Shown here: positions 1 to 9,965 of the stretch, in pieces
How the letters are laid out: the number at the start of each line of letters is the position of its first letter
How positions within the stretch are numbered: position 1 is the stretch's first letter
From: Branchinecta lynchi
Taxonomy: Eukaryota > Arthropoda > Branchiopoda > Anostraca > Branchinectidae
DNA: 64,000 nt
Assembly: GCA_023053575.1 (NCBI GenBank)
Contig: JAKZAP010000003.1
Location: forward strand, 4,378,561 to 4,442,560
Direction: 5' to 3'
Made by a program: the position numbers and the translations under genes
Notes under the pieces: model-generated
The model's database searches: none
What the model saw: the letters and a program-made list of their open reading frames with translations, nothing else
What the model was told of the DNA's origin: nothing

Positions 1-564
1 CTTGGAAGTTAAATGATACAAAAATAAGTTGGCTTTTCAGTTAAACTTTAAATATCACTTTGTAGTTTTGCTAGGCCGATACAAGTGTCTTCCCCTGGCA
101 AATCAAGTTATATTCAATGTTGTCGTATTTCTAGTATATACTAAAATACTTGGAAGCACTTGGCAGCAAGTACTTGGCAACATTCGAGCCGTATACATGA
201 GAAATACACATATAATTGTTGTTGGAATTTATATGCTATTACCATACTTGTTACGTTTTCTCCTCTTTTTTGTATGGTCGTTAAAAAAAATTGATTAATT
301 GATAGAAACTATATTCAGTCCCTTCTCTTTCGTTTCTGGGTCTGTACACCCGTACACCTCCTACCTCGGGCTTTAGGAACTGTGCATCACCGAATTCGAA
401 GATTTTTATTCCGAGTTTGAATGGTTAAAATCGGATGGACGATTAAAACGCCAGAATGCAATATACAGCAGATCAAGTTATCTGAAATCGGAGATTTTTT
501 TTATAGTGTACCTCCAGACGAAGAATCTACGCTATGCCTTGCTTACATCTTCTTCTTTTTTCAG
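1..564. other. Intronic sequence upstream of the first visible PLEKHH-like exon
   Basis: Non-coding stretch with only short chance open frames and no recognisable protein similarity. Because the exon at 565 begins inside a codon, an upstream exon must lie further left, so this is best read as intron. The last ~20 bases form a pyrimidine-rich tract ending in CAG at 564, the splice acceptor of the next exon. Confidence 0.6.
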
Positions 565-694
565 ACAAGTTCACGACTCAGTATGTGAAAAATGGCTATC
601 CCTAAGCGGAAGATCGACGCACGATTGCGTGAGGATATTCCTAACGTGTACGAGGAAGTGGCCGTTCTTTGGAGCTACACTTTACCCTGCCCAG
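565..694 (+). CDS. PLEKHH/MAX-1-like protein, FERM-domain exon (third from last)
   Basis: Internal exon of a MyTH4-FERM family protein. The acceptor is a T-rich tract ending CAG at 562-564; the donor is CAG|GTTAGC at 694/695. One base completes a split codon, then 43 codons follow, including EKWLSLSGRS and the run DCVRIFLTCTRKWPFFGA. That run is the typical end of the FERM F2 lobe and start of the F3 (PH-like) lobe in PLEKHH1/2, MAX-1 and unconventional myosins. The exon ends in phase 0, which matches the exon at 2667. In known relatives this domain binds membrane lipids or receptor tails at the cell cortex; MAX-1 acts in axon guidance. The assignment to PLEKHH rather than a FERM myosin rests mainly on the two following exons. 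The N-terminal PH and MyTH4 regions lie outside the window. The donor +3 to +6 bases are weaker than consensus. Confidence 0.75.
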
Positions 695-900
695 GTTAGC
701 TCCTCCCAGATTATACCCAGGGCACATTCCAAAAAGGGATATGTCCTCTTTTTTTATCTTCACAGTCCTTATGATAATGGTTTAAAGCATCTTCAGAAGT
801 TCGATAAGAGTTATCTCAAGTTAGTGCTCCACTTGTCTTGCGTGCTATCAGAAATCATAATACTACTGTGCCGGAAACTTTTCGCATTTGCGCAGTCACA

Positions 901-1205
901 GAGCGTGTTCCGCCCTACGTACCGTAGTTACTACGCATGATGTCATGGATTCTGGCTTCTTGGTGTCGAGGCTGGAACAGATTTTTCTATTTTCCAGCAG
1001 AAAATCATGCAACGGGCAATCCGACCAATCACGTTACAGAGATGCGTACTTCCCACGCTTACTATGCTCCCGAGCATGATAAGCAAATAGTTACAATTAG
1101 TTACTATTTCGAGAAGGTTAGAACGGTCAGCGTAGTAGTTTTTCGTGAGGATGGAATGGAAGTAGTAACCAATAGTTACTATTGTTAGAAGGGTGGAACG
1201 CGCTC
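901..1205 (+). mobile_element. Non-autonomous TIR element (MITE family A), copy 1
   Basis: Begins GAGCGTGTTCC and ends GGAACGCGCTC, an 11-bp terminal inverted repeat with one mismatch. The interior (about 305 bp in all) is rich in the motif TAGTTACTA and has no coding capacity. Two further copies occur in the window, at 14031-14511 in the same orientation and at 56891 to about 57745 inverted, so the ends are defined by comparison. I could not identify a clear target-site duplication, and the superfamily is therefore unassigned. Confidence 0.75.
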
Positions 1206-1226
1206 GTAGTGGTAGGTCTGTAAATC

Positions 1227-2200
1227 GTGCAACGGGAAGGGACTATTTTGAAGTCAATCTGGTCGTGTCCCTAATATCCGTGCCAAGTTTCGTCGTCTCA
1301 GCAAATCTGGAAGTACCTTAATTCGCTATCACCAGAATTCCGGGAAACCCCCTCAGACTCCCCCCACATTGACAAGACCCGGTCTAGCCTATCTAGGGTT
1401 TACGCTTGTTCTTCCAACCAAGTCCAGCTCCGACACCTCGACTCATAGCGATTCATCAGATTTCCTGTGCCCCCTCCAGCCCCTCCCCCAGTGATCAGAC
1501 TCGCTCCGGACTTGAAACTGAACATCTGTGACACTTGTTCTTGACACTTTTCAAGTTTCATGCACGTCCGAACACCCGTTCCTAAGTTATGAGTGTCACC
1601 AGATTCCGGATTCCCCATCCCTCTACTTCCCCCAGGATGATCGGATCGGGGAATGGACTGTTTTCAAGTGAATATGTTGAGTCCATAATATGCCTGCCAA
1701 GTTTCATGGTCCTAGCACATCTGGAACTATCCTAACTCGAGATCACCGGAATTCCGGGAAACTCCCTCTTCAACACTATCCGGTCCTGTTTTGTCAGTAA
1801 TGTTTCGAGGGTCTGCGCTTGTTCTTCCAACCAACTCCAACTACGATCCCTCGACTCAAAAAGTGATTCACGAGATTTCGGTACCCCCTCTAACTCCCCC
1901 CCCCCCCCCCCCAATGATCAGATCCGGTCCAGACTTGAAACTGAACATCCGAGACACTTGTTCTTGATATTTACCAAGTTCCATCCACGTCCGATCACCC
2001 GTTCCAAAGTTAGGAACGTCACTAGATTCCGGATTCGCCATCCCTCCACTCCCCCTACGATGGCCGGATCGGGGAAGTGATTATTTCCGAATTAATCTGG
2101 ACGGGTCCTTGATATGCCTGCCAAGTTTCCTCGTCCTAGCTAATGTGGAAGAGCCCAAACTAGCAAAATGCGGACAGACAGACAGACGTTACGTTCGCCA
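1227..2200 (+). repeat. ~420-bp dispersed tandem repeat family (R420), forward
   Basis: Equivalent segments containing GCCAAGTTTC, then an 'aatctggaag' block, then 'accggaattccgg', recur at about 1227, 1649 and 2073, a period of 422-424 bp. Each unit carries a C-run at the same place; the longest is about 17 C, ending at 1912. The same family occurs at 11335-12000 and 63480-64000 forward and at 58650-59640 reversed. The last unit ends in a GACAGACAGAC tract. No protein is encoded. The family may be the tail of a larger transposon; its class is unknown. Confidence 0.75.
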
Positions 2201-2229
2201 CATGGTACTTGAGTAAGTTCAAGTGCCAA

Positions 2230-2652
2230 AAAAACGAACTGTTCAACGGATGATTAATTGAAAATAAATTCGATAGGCAGAAGAGGATCCATAAGTGCGA
2301 GGTTCTTATAATAAACCCGATTCATTGTTCTTAAAGTAGCTGTTCGGCTAGTTCTTTAGTTCACTTTGATCAGTTTGTAAATAAATTGTAGTCCACAAAC
2401 TAACAAAAAAAACGAACTGATCAGCTGAAAAATTGGGTAGGCAGAAAAGGATCCATAAGTGCCAGGCTTGTATGATAAAGCCGAATCATTGTGTTTAAAG
2501 TAGCGGTTTGGCTAGTTCTTTCGTTCACTTCGATCAGTTTGTACATAAACTGTAGCCTACAAACTAACGAAAAAAAAACGAACTGATCAACTGATGAAGA
2601 ACTGAAAATAAATTCTGTAAGCAGAAGAGGATCCATAAGCGCGAGGTTCTAA
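2230..2652 (+). repeat. Tandem repeat, ~165-180-bp unit, about 2.5 copies
   Basis: The block GGATCCATAAG recurs at 2285, 2449 and 2629 (spacings 164 and 180), each preceded by 'gaactga..aactga' and followed by a conserved ~100-bp segment ('agtagc.gtt.ggctagttcttt'). The array ends 15 bp before a splice acceptor. Confidence 0.75.
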
Positions 2653-2666
2653 CTCGCATCTTCTAG

Positions 2667-2912
2667 GTAAAGCTGGGGGGCCCTTTCTCCGACTTGGATG
2701 GCATTTCAGCGTGGCTGTCCGTGTCAGAAGACGGTCTGACCCTTCTTGAAACCACGGCTATGCAACCCCTGGTCCGGATTTCCTACGAATCTGTCGTAAC
2801 CTTTGGTGGATGCCAGGAGGACTTTATGGTCGTTTTAACGGCGGAGGGAGACGGCATAAGTCCGAGCCCTGTTGGGACGCAGAAGATGTTGTTCGGACTG
2901 CCAAAACCCAGG
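2667..2912 (+). CDS. PLEKHH/MAX-1-like protein, FERM F3-lobe exon (second from last)
   Basis: An 82-codon exon with acceptor TTCTAG (ends 2666) and donor AGG|GTAAGA (2912/2913); both boundaries are phase 0. It continues the FERM domain with VKLGGPFSDLDGISAWLSV, then SEDGLTLLE, then MQPLVRISYESVVTFGGC followed by QEDFMVVL, and ends KMLFGLPKPR. The pattern 'W.aV.EDG.sLLE…TFGG.QdDFMvV…LLFamPKP' is, as I know the family, characteristic of the PH-like third FERM lobe of PLEKHH1/2 and MAX-1. This lobe usually carries the peptide- or receptor-binding groove. The stretch TAEGDGISPSPVGTQ is a loop expected to vary between species. The neighbouring exons at 565-694 and 5227-5430 join in frame. A FERM myosin tail is the main alternative. 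Confidence 0.8.
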
Positions 2913-3081
2913 GTAAGATCCAGCAGTAATAACTGTCTAGTGTAATGTATCGTAAATAATAATAATATAATACAAAAGACAGGCCATTTGGCGTCTACAG
3001 AGCTCGTCTAAAACACTTTTCATCGTACATTTTCTCAGCGTACAGACTGTCCAAGGAATTTTCGAAAGCGTTGATGGAGCA

Positions 3082-3891
3082 AAGCCACTTCCACACTGAC
3101 GCGTTGAGACTTTGTTTGACACTGAGCTACGTAACCTCTGCGTCGCGCTTGCGATGACGCAACGCAGACAAATAAAACGCAACGCAAGAACAGAACCAAG
3201 TTCTATCCTTGCGTTGCGTCGACGCAGACGCATCAGATTTTCCCAGTGAAAAATGGGGCTTTTCGAAGACAAACTGGAGAAAACATACCAACGATGAAGA
3301 AAAACTTAAGGCGTATTCTCGCCGTTCCCCGAGGACTCCTCGCGGAATCGAAGGGAACGGCGAGAATAGAGGGAGTCACTACACGCGGACTCCGCGTACA
3401 GAAAACAGCGAGAACACGGGGAATGCTTTCAAAACGGATTTTGTTCGAAAAAAAAATATGCAGTTGACGAAATTAGTCTTGATCCACTTTAATTTTGATT
3501 TTGTTTCTTCTGACTGTTTTTAATTAATTGTATATTGCACCAACACCAGCAAAAATGGGTTCCGCTCCGAATCTGAAAGGGAGTCCTTTTTAATGATGGT
3601 GATGATAATCGGAGCATTCCCCGTCAGTGGGGACTCGCAAGAATAAGGGGAGTGAGTCCCCGGGACAAACAAAAACGCGGGGACTCCTCAGGGAACGGCG
3701 AGAATACACCTTTAGTATTGATGAAAGAAACGATAATTCAGCACACGAAACCGAGAAAGGAAAACGTACATACACGTCCAGCGTGAAAGCTTGTCGCGCA
3801 GGTGTGAAAGATACGCTACGCAACCTGTACGTAGCGAAAGATAAAGGCATACGCAGCGCATCGCAACGACGCGTCAGTGTGAAAGCGGCTT
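3082..3891 (+). mobile_element. Non-autonomous DNA transposon with ~23-bp terminal inverted repeats
   Basis: The left end AAGCCACTTCCACACTGACG pairs with the reverse complement of the right end (which reads AAGCCGCTTTCACACTGACG), with two mismatches. The subterminal parts are also loosely inverted (CGTTGCGATG-type sequence on both sides). The interior contains an inverted pair TATTCTCGCCGTTCCC / GGGAACGGCGAGAATA (about 3312-3369), and a third copy of GGGAACGGCGAGAATA lies near 3691. There is no transposase coding. A target-site duplication is not clear, so the superfamily is open. It sits inside the last intron of the PLEKHH-like gene. Confidence 0.7.
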
Positions 3892-4899
3892 AACGCAATA
3901 CTGCTTCAAATGGAAGGGCGTTCCAACAGTCCCAACATACTGTTTTGGAAAGAACAGCTGATAAATAAAATCACAGCTCAAAATTCAAGATGCAAGTGTT
4001 ACCCTTTTGGTTGTTTCTTCGTCGCTATAAAAAATCATTGACAACAGAACCCAACCAGCGCACGACCTTCTACACTGCTTCCTGGCCGACGATTGAAATT
4101 AAGTGTCTTTTTGTGTATGTTTGTGCGTTTTATTTATTTTCTTCATTTACTCCGCTTTCTGAAAACGGCGGGTTATAAATAAATTACTTACTTACTTACA
4201 TCAAATCATGAAATCGTTTATTGACAAACCAACCTAGTAGCTTTCTTCAGCAGAAGGTGCCTACCCGCGCTGGCCATTACAGGAATGGAATAAGATCTAT
4301 TGCACTAACTGTTCACCTTGTTAAAGATCTATGTCAACAAGCTAAACTTGAGTAGGTGGACATGCAATGCCACAACGGCGCAACCGCCATCTACGATCTG
4401 CGCAGAGTTAAGAATCTTGTCTATAATATATTGAAACTATTAATCGATTTAGCAGTAACGGCATCGTCGGTAAAGTTATTATAAGGACCAAAGTTCTGTT
4501 TGCAAAACTCCACCTTCTACACATCCTTGGAATAGTCATTTTGCAAGCCTGAGGCTTATGTTCAATTTTATCGGTTAATGCTGAATTTTATCGAGTCGCT
4601 CGTTTCAAAGTTGTCGTAACCTCCGTTAATTAATATAATGATTTATTGTTTAATTATTGTCAGATTATTGTATATGCGATTTCATAAAGCCAACCACACA
4701 GATACATACGTTTATTGTTCCCGCTTATAGGAAACATAAAAAACGGAGGATAACAAAAAGAAAAAGACATGGCACAATGTAACTCGAAATACGGAAAGTT
4801 TTTAGACCGGCTTGCGCGAGTACTTAATAGCTCGATCAGTTGCTTCCTGGTACGGACTTTGTGATACGGAAAAATATAGAAGTAACTTGTGATAGTCCA

Positions 4900-5166
4900 T
4901 TAGCCTACAGGGAAATCCCCATCGGGTAGTCATGACGTCACCTTTGACGAATATGGGGTAGAGCCCCATGTTCGGAATGCAGGCACCAAGTCCCCCCCCC
5001 CCCTCCGCGGGTATTGGCTGATATAATCAGTTTAACGTTAAGGATAAATTTGATTGCTACAGTGGTGGTCGAGACGGTCGTAACTATGTGTCCCGCGAGG
5101 GGAGACGACCACCACAGCACCACACAGAAGTAAAAAGAGAATGTCAAAGGTAATACAGTAGGCTAA
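4900..5166. mobile_element. Possible MITE with degenerate inverted ends
   Basis: The left end TTAGCCTAC and the right end GTAGGCTAA are inverted, and ACCTTTGAC (about 4941) is mirrored by GTCAAAGGT (about 5143). The interior has a 13-bp C-run near 4991 and no coding capacity. Only one copy is seen, so the call rests on the inverted ends alone. Confidence 0.4.
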
Positions 5167-5226
5167 CCTCTCGTTGCTGCCTTCCTTTCTGGTGGTTGAT
5201 TTGATTTAAATATGTGTTTCTTACAG

Positions 5227-5430
5227 ATTCTGGATCTCACACTGCTCATTGCTGACTATATGAACGCCTTAGGCTGCGTGGTGCCCACAACTCCGCAAGG
5301 TGCCACACTCACTCGGGGCGAGTCACGCCGGTCTGGACACTTGAAATCGCGCGCAAACTCTCACCGATTTGCAGCTCATGAGCATGACGTGAAGAGCACA
5401 CCCGAAATGGAGTCAAAGTTCCCTCACTGA
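5227..5430 (+). CDS. PLEKHH/MAX-1-like protein, terminal exon with stop
   Basis: The acceptor TTACAG ends at 5226. The exon opens in phase 0 with ILDLTLLIADYMNALG, which continues directly from the LPKPR of the previous exon. 'ILeiTLLIAdYmn' is the closing helix of the FERM domain in PLEKHH/MAX-1 proteins. A further ~50 residues follow (CVVPTTPQGATLTRGESRRS… to …EMESKFPH) and then TGA at 5428-5430. This tail is polar, rich in Ser, Arg and His, and I recognise no domain in it. It is probably lineage-specific and disordered. From the three exons the window shows about 192 residues of the C-terminus. No convincing polyadenylation signal lies close behind; AATAAA strings occur more than 1 kb downstream, in repeats. 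Confidence 0.8.
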   Translation: MLDLTLLIADYMNALGCVVPTTPQGATLTRGESRRSGHLKSRANSHRFAAHEHDVKSTPEMESKFPH

Positions 5431-6540
5431 TATACCTTCCGAGAGGAAATTGAGAAAGGGAACCGGAATTCAGCTACGTAACGAACTGGCAGCTTAGGTG
5501 GGAGGCGCAAGTTTTCGAATGAATATTAGCTAGAGAGGACTGGGCCAGAGGCTTAAACCTGGAATATTTTTTTTCTTCTCATTTCTATATTGGAGACTTC
5601 ATGGTAGCTTGAAAATCAGCTGTGCAGCCAAGAGATTGTTAGAATTTCATAAAGCTTGCAGTGTACCACACGGTGCAGCTTCTGGACATAAAGTGAAGTT
5701 TGCTGTCAAGGTGCAACCCAGAAGTTTTAGGGTCATCGGAAAATATGTGTTGAGAGTCAAGAGTCCTAAGGATATCCGAAGATTGACCGAAGTGTTTCCC
5801 GTCGCATCCCTTCGAGGGGTTTTGCGGAAGCTTAATATGCAGCTCTGCGCTTACTAAGCGACAAACGTTGTAAGCAAGTCAAGCGTGCAGTGAATCACAA
5901 ACACGCTTTAGAACACATTCTGAAGGTTCAACCCGAATGCAGCTTAATTTAAGCTACGCTGCAGACCACTTGGTACGTAATATGGCGTGTAAAATGTAAG
6001 GATGTCATCCGTCATATAGGACTAACTTCGTGAACACAGGCGAGCCAGGTGCTGCTGACATATCCCTGTGATCTCCGCTATTTCACTTTAAGGTACTGAA
6101 GCGACAATGTAGCAGAAGTGTGAAGAGAGCTTCGCAGCTCACTTTTAGCTACGATTAGATGGATCCCACCTTTTTGTTATGGCATGATGTTTATATTACC
6201 GGAAAGAGCCGAGTTGATCGGCAATAGCTGAATGTGCAGCTCAGCAGCCATTTCGAAGTAGTTTGTCTTTGTAGCTTACTAACCTTAAAAAGAGACAATA
6301 TCGCAGATTCTATTCCGAAGCCACGTGAACGAAGTGAATCTATTGGGCGTAAAAAGACCTGCAGCTTAAAGACTCCAGAACAACAGTCGCATTACCGAGA
6401 AGCGAACAAGTGTCAGCTGGACCTCAGCTCACCGGTTTAGCAGTTAGTATGTTTTTAACAGTTACAATGAGCTTAGACTTTCCAATGACAATCTCCGAAG
6501 GGAGTGAATGGAGATAAGCTAAATTTAAATCAGGGAGACC
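5431..6540. other. 3' flank of the PLEKHH-like gene, no gene recognised
   Basis: May include the 3' UTR. It contains loosely repeated words such as 'gcagct', 'aagcttgcag' and 'tttaagctacg', which suggest very old tandem repetition continuing into the array at 6540-7110. Short open frames here have no recognisable similarity. Confidence 0.4.
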
Positions 6541-7110
6541 AAGAGCCAGTTCATCAGTTGATAACTATCTTGAATACAGTGGAACAGTTAGCATGAGCTC
6601 AGACATTATAAGCGTAGTGAGCAAAAACGAATAAAGATCAGCTGAAATTTATGCTAGAGAACTCGTTCAAAGTCTTTCCCAGTTATCTTTCGTGGATCCA
6701 GTGTCACGGGTATGGCGAATCCAGATTATCTTAGTTTGGGAACCCAATCGAATCCGGTGTAACAATTTTGCTGAATCCAGTGCAGCGGTCAGAATTAACT
6801 CTGTCGTGCTCACCACAGTGATCAAAAGCGAATAAAGGTCTGCTAAATTTAAGTTACAGTTCTCTGGCAAAAGCCGTTGAACAGTTGACAATTAATTTTG
6901 GATCCAGTGTGTGATTTACCATGAGCTCAGAATTTCTCAGCAACGCGAGCGAGAGTGACTGAAGATCCGCCGAATTAAGCGACAGCTCTCTGACGTATAT
7001 TAAGCCGTTTGGTAGTTGGCAACTATCCTGAATCCAGTGGAAAGTTAGCCTGAGCGTAGAATTTCTCAGCACAGTTAGCAAGAGAGATTCGGCTGGATTC
7101 AAGCGGAAGA
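6540..7110 (+). repeat. Degenerate ~125-bp tandem repeat
   Basis: Segments of the form 'cagttg.caact.t.ctgaatccagtg…gttagcatgagc..agaatttctcagc…gcgaataaagatc.gctgaattt' recur with starts near 6554, 6765, 6890 and 7015. The last two intervals are each about 125 bp and the first about 210. Units are strongly diverged, implying an old array. There is no coding potential. Confidence 0.55.
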
Positions 7111-7249
7111 ATATTGGTGTAAGCGCTAGTCTGGGATTTGATTTTTTTTTTGGGGTGCTTCAGTGCTGAAGCACACGGACTGACCTGCCCGGGAGATTGC
7201 AAGCGATGATCAGAGACCATAGGCCCGTTCCGCTAGCAAGAAGCAATTT

Positions 7250-8150
7250 AAGTTTTATTTTCAGATTCAAAATATTTGGAAATAATTACAGAATAGCCGC
7301 TGTAGCAATAAAAATGGGAGAAAAAATTCATCTTCTAAAACTCTCCCATTATTATTTTTCATGAAGTTGGTGACGAGCTACGTATCGTAGGAATGAATAG
7401 GTGGGAATGGCAGAATAGATTCTTGTCGCATTTGGACCCAGGGCGTTCTTGTTGACTGCTTGGGTGCTAGCTCAGGCAACACGTCCCGATTGATAGGGAC
7501 AGTATGTTCCATCGATTTCCGGTACTTCCACTAACATGTTTTCAATAGTGAACACTATTAATCGACCGAGACGAAATATATTACATGTAAAATAATTTGT
7601 AGGATAGTATTAAAATTAAGTTGTATCGGCCGGTGTAGAATCTAGTGTTAGGTACCCCTGTTCACTCAGATGGCGTTTCCTACACTGATTCAGCTTGAAA
7701 ATATACATAGCACGGTATTTTCAGCTCTTATGTTATTAAATCTGTGAATCTTCTGTACTTATAAATCTGAAGCAACTACGTCTTTCCTTTATAAATCGTG
7801 TATATAAATAAAAGTAGTAACACCCTGGTAACGCGAGACCTGTTACCTGTAACATATACTGGCACAAATTATGTTGTTGTAGCATTGCCCAGTATTCTCT
7901 AATTAGTGACTCAGGTCTGATATCTCAGTTTTCTTTTCTTGGTGTATTCTATGTGGATTGTGACGATGTGCCTCTATGAAGTGAGTTGTTGTTTGGATCT
8001 GTTGTTACTAAATTACTCGTAGGCTGATTAAAATTATCGTTGCTTCCTTTTTGTGGAAAAGCTTAGTCATAAGTGATGCAGCAAGACAGTCTTCTTTAAA
8101 AAAAAAATTCTAGGGACATACTTGAGTGCTAATAGCAGAGACGTCACTAT
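7250..8150. other. No gene recognised
   Basis: AT-rich sequence with a small AATAATGGGAG/CTCCCATTATT inverted pair near 7310-7355 and nothing else that I can support. It ends at a 23-bp G-run (8151-8173). Confidence 0.4.
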
Positions 8151-8225
8151 GGGGGGGGGGGGGGGGGGGGGGGACTCCCCCCTAAAGGTCTTGAGAAAGT
8201 ACTTTCGTCGGGCAGCGCCGGCAAA

Positions 8226-8517
8226 CTTAGAAGATATGAAATTATGTATGCCTCTGTCGGGCTATTGAGGTCGTTCCACAGGTTCACGATCCGGTTCGAG
8301 AAGAAGTTGAATCTTGCTCCAGTCCTCGAGTGAAGTTTGCGGACTAGTTTTGGGTGTCCTTGTATTATGGGGGGGGGGGGGGGCGTAATCTCAAGGAGCT
8401 CAGTTTTCGTGTTGGTGGAGAGGAGTTTGTGTGCCTGGTCCCGCGTTTACGTCTGTAGACTAAAGAGGGAAGGTTCAGTTCCCTCAGCCGTTCACTTTCG
8501 ATGTCAACGAAGGGAAT
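8226..8517 (-). pseudogene. CR1/L2-like non-LTR retrotransposon, C-terminal reverse transcriptase remnant
   Basis: On the minus strand, 8517 down to about 8385 reads IPFVDIESERLRELNLPSLV followed by YRRKRG, matching the 'Y.eRL..L.LPsLeYRRlRGD' motif near the RT C-terminus of CR1/L2/Rex1-type elements. After a G-run (8371-8384) a second frame (about 8350-8226) reads GHPKLVRKL, then RFNFFSNRIVNLWNDLNSP. This corresponds to the 'RGH..KL.k…R..FFs.RvvN.WN.LP' signature that closes the same ORF2. The two parts are in the right order for one protein, but the run of C on the coding strand and a frame change between them show that it is dead. The rest of the element is absent. It is a typical 5'-truncated relic. 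Confidence 0.85.
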
Positions 8518-8754
8518 AATCTCAACTGATGCATTACAGTTCGTTTTACGCCGGTTCTATTCCGTGCTGGCACGAAATGTTCGCCGTTACCGCTTCGCGG
8601 CAAAGGCGTTTTTTATTAGCACTTTTTTTAGTCCCTCGGAACAAACTGGTCGGACCCCCCCCCCCCCCCGGTAAAAGGCTAGTGACGACCCGGGCTAACA
8701 GACTACTTTTACCAAGTCGTACCCGTATGGAAATAATTGTGACTGTAAACAATT

Positions 8755-9865
8755 GAAAACAATTGTTTTTTTACAATTGTACTATGGGACCGTAATACAA
8801 TTGGAAAAAAGCAGCTGTTTTTTTACAATTGTATCATTTACAATCAAATACACTTGTAAACAGTTGTAATTCCTACAATTGTATTTTTTACAGTTGTATT
8901 TCGGTCCCATAATACAATTGGAGAAAAACAACTGTTTTTTCACAATTGTATCATTTACAATCAAATACACTTGTAAACAGTTGTAATTCCTACAATTGTA
9001 TTTTTTACAGTTGTATTTCGGTCCCATAATACAATTGGAGAAAAACAACTGTTTTTTCACAGTTGTATTTTTACAATTGTATTTCGGTCCCATAATACAA
9101 TTGGAAAAAAAAACAATTGTTTTTTCACAATTGTATTTTTACAATTGTATTTCGGTCCCATAATACAATTGGAAAAAACAACTGTTTTTTTCACAGTTGT
9201 ACATTTACAATTGTATTTCGGTCCCATAATACAATTGGGAAAAAAACAATTGTTTTTTCACAGTTGCATTTTTACAATTGTATTTCGGTCCCATAATACA
9301 GTTGGAAAAAACAACTGTTTTTTTTCACAGTTGTACGTTTACAATTGTATTTCGGTCCCATAATACAATTGGAAAAAAACAATTGTTTTTTCACAGTTGC
9401 ATTTTTACAATTGTATTTCGGTCCCATAATACAATTGGAAAAAACAACTGTTTTTTTCACAGTTGTACGTTTACAATTGTATTTCGGTCCCATAATACAA
9501 TTGGAAAAAAACAATTGTTTTTTCACAGTTGCATTTTTACAATTATAGTTCGGTCCCATAATACAATTGGAAAAAAACAATTGTTTTTTCACAGTTGTAC
9601 GTTTACAATTGTATTTCGGTCCCATAATACAACTGGAGAAACACAACTGTTTTTTCGCAGTTGTATTTTTACAATTGTATTTCGGTCCCATACTACAATT
9701 GGAAAAAAACAATTGTTTTTTCACAGTTATATTTTTACAACTGTATTTCGGTCCCATAATACAACTGGACAAATACAATCAGTTTTCACAGTTGTTTTTT
9801 CACAACTGTATTTTCGGTCCCACATTACAATTGAAAACATATTTGTCTTTTACAATAGTATTTTC
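8755..9865 (+). repeat. Tandem array, ~66-bp unit, dense in CAATTG/CAACTG palindromes
   Basis: The tag CGGTCCCATAATACAATTGG recurs about every 66-67 bp (for example 9287, 9353, 9420, 9486, 9552, 9618, 9684, 9751), with two longer 117-bp units at the left edge. Each unit contains several dyads (TACAATTGTA, CAACTGTTTTTT, CACAGTTGTA) separated by A or T runs, so both strands look alike and can fold into hairpins. Units decay toward the right end (9780-9960). Open frames in either strand are the repeat read as codons and are not proteins. The same CAATTG/CAACTG vocabulary reappears at 19.4-24.8 kb with a different spacer. Confidence 0.9.
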
Positions 9866-9965
9866 AGTCGAATAATATAAGTGGAAAATTTGTTTTTATT
9901 TTACAATTATATTTTCGTTAATTAATACAATAGGAGAAAGATCAGTTTTTTTTATAGGTGTAAGA

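Larger units (their letters stand above)
695..2666 (+). other. Intron of the PLEKHH-like gene, filled with repeats
   Basis: Lies between two phase-0 splice boundaries. It contains a short TIR element (901-1205), about two and a half units of the ~420-bp dispersed repeat (1227-2200) and a ~165-180-bp tandem repeat (2230-2652) that runs almost to the acceptor at 2665-2666. No coding potential was recognised. Confidence 0.65.
2913..5226 (+). other. Last intron of the PLEKHH-like gene
   Basis: Runs from GTAAGA to a TTACAG acceptor. It holds a TIR element (3082-3891), a short ATAAATAAATTACTTACTTAC microsatellite-like run near 4177-4198, and a possible MITE with a C-run (4900-5166). The remaining stretches (2913-3081, 3892-4899) contain only short chance frames and nothing I recognise. 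Confidence 0.6.

Noticed and set aside
8755..9865. Possible repeat protein (frames of 100-200 codons on both strands)
   Set aside because: The 66-bp unit is a multiple of 3 and nearly palindromic, so both strands stay open by chance; the repeat is plainly a DNA-level palindrome array.
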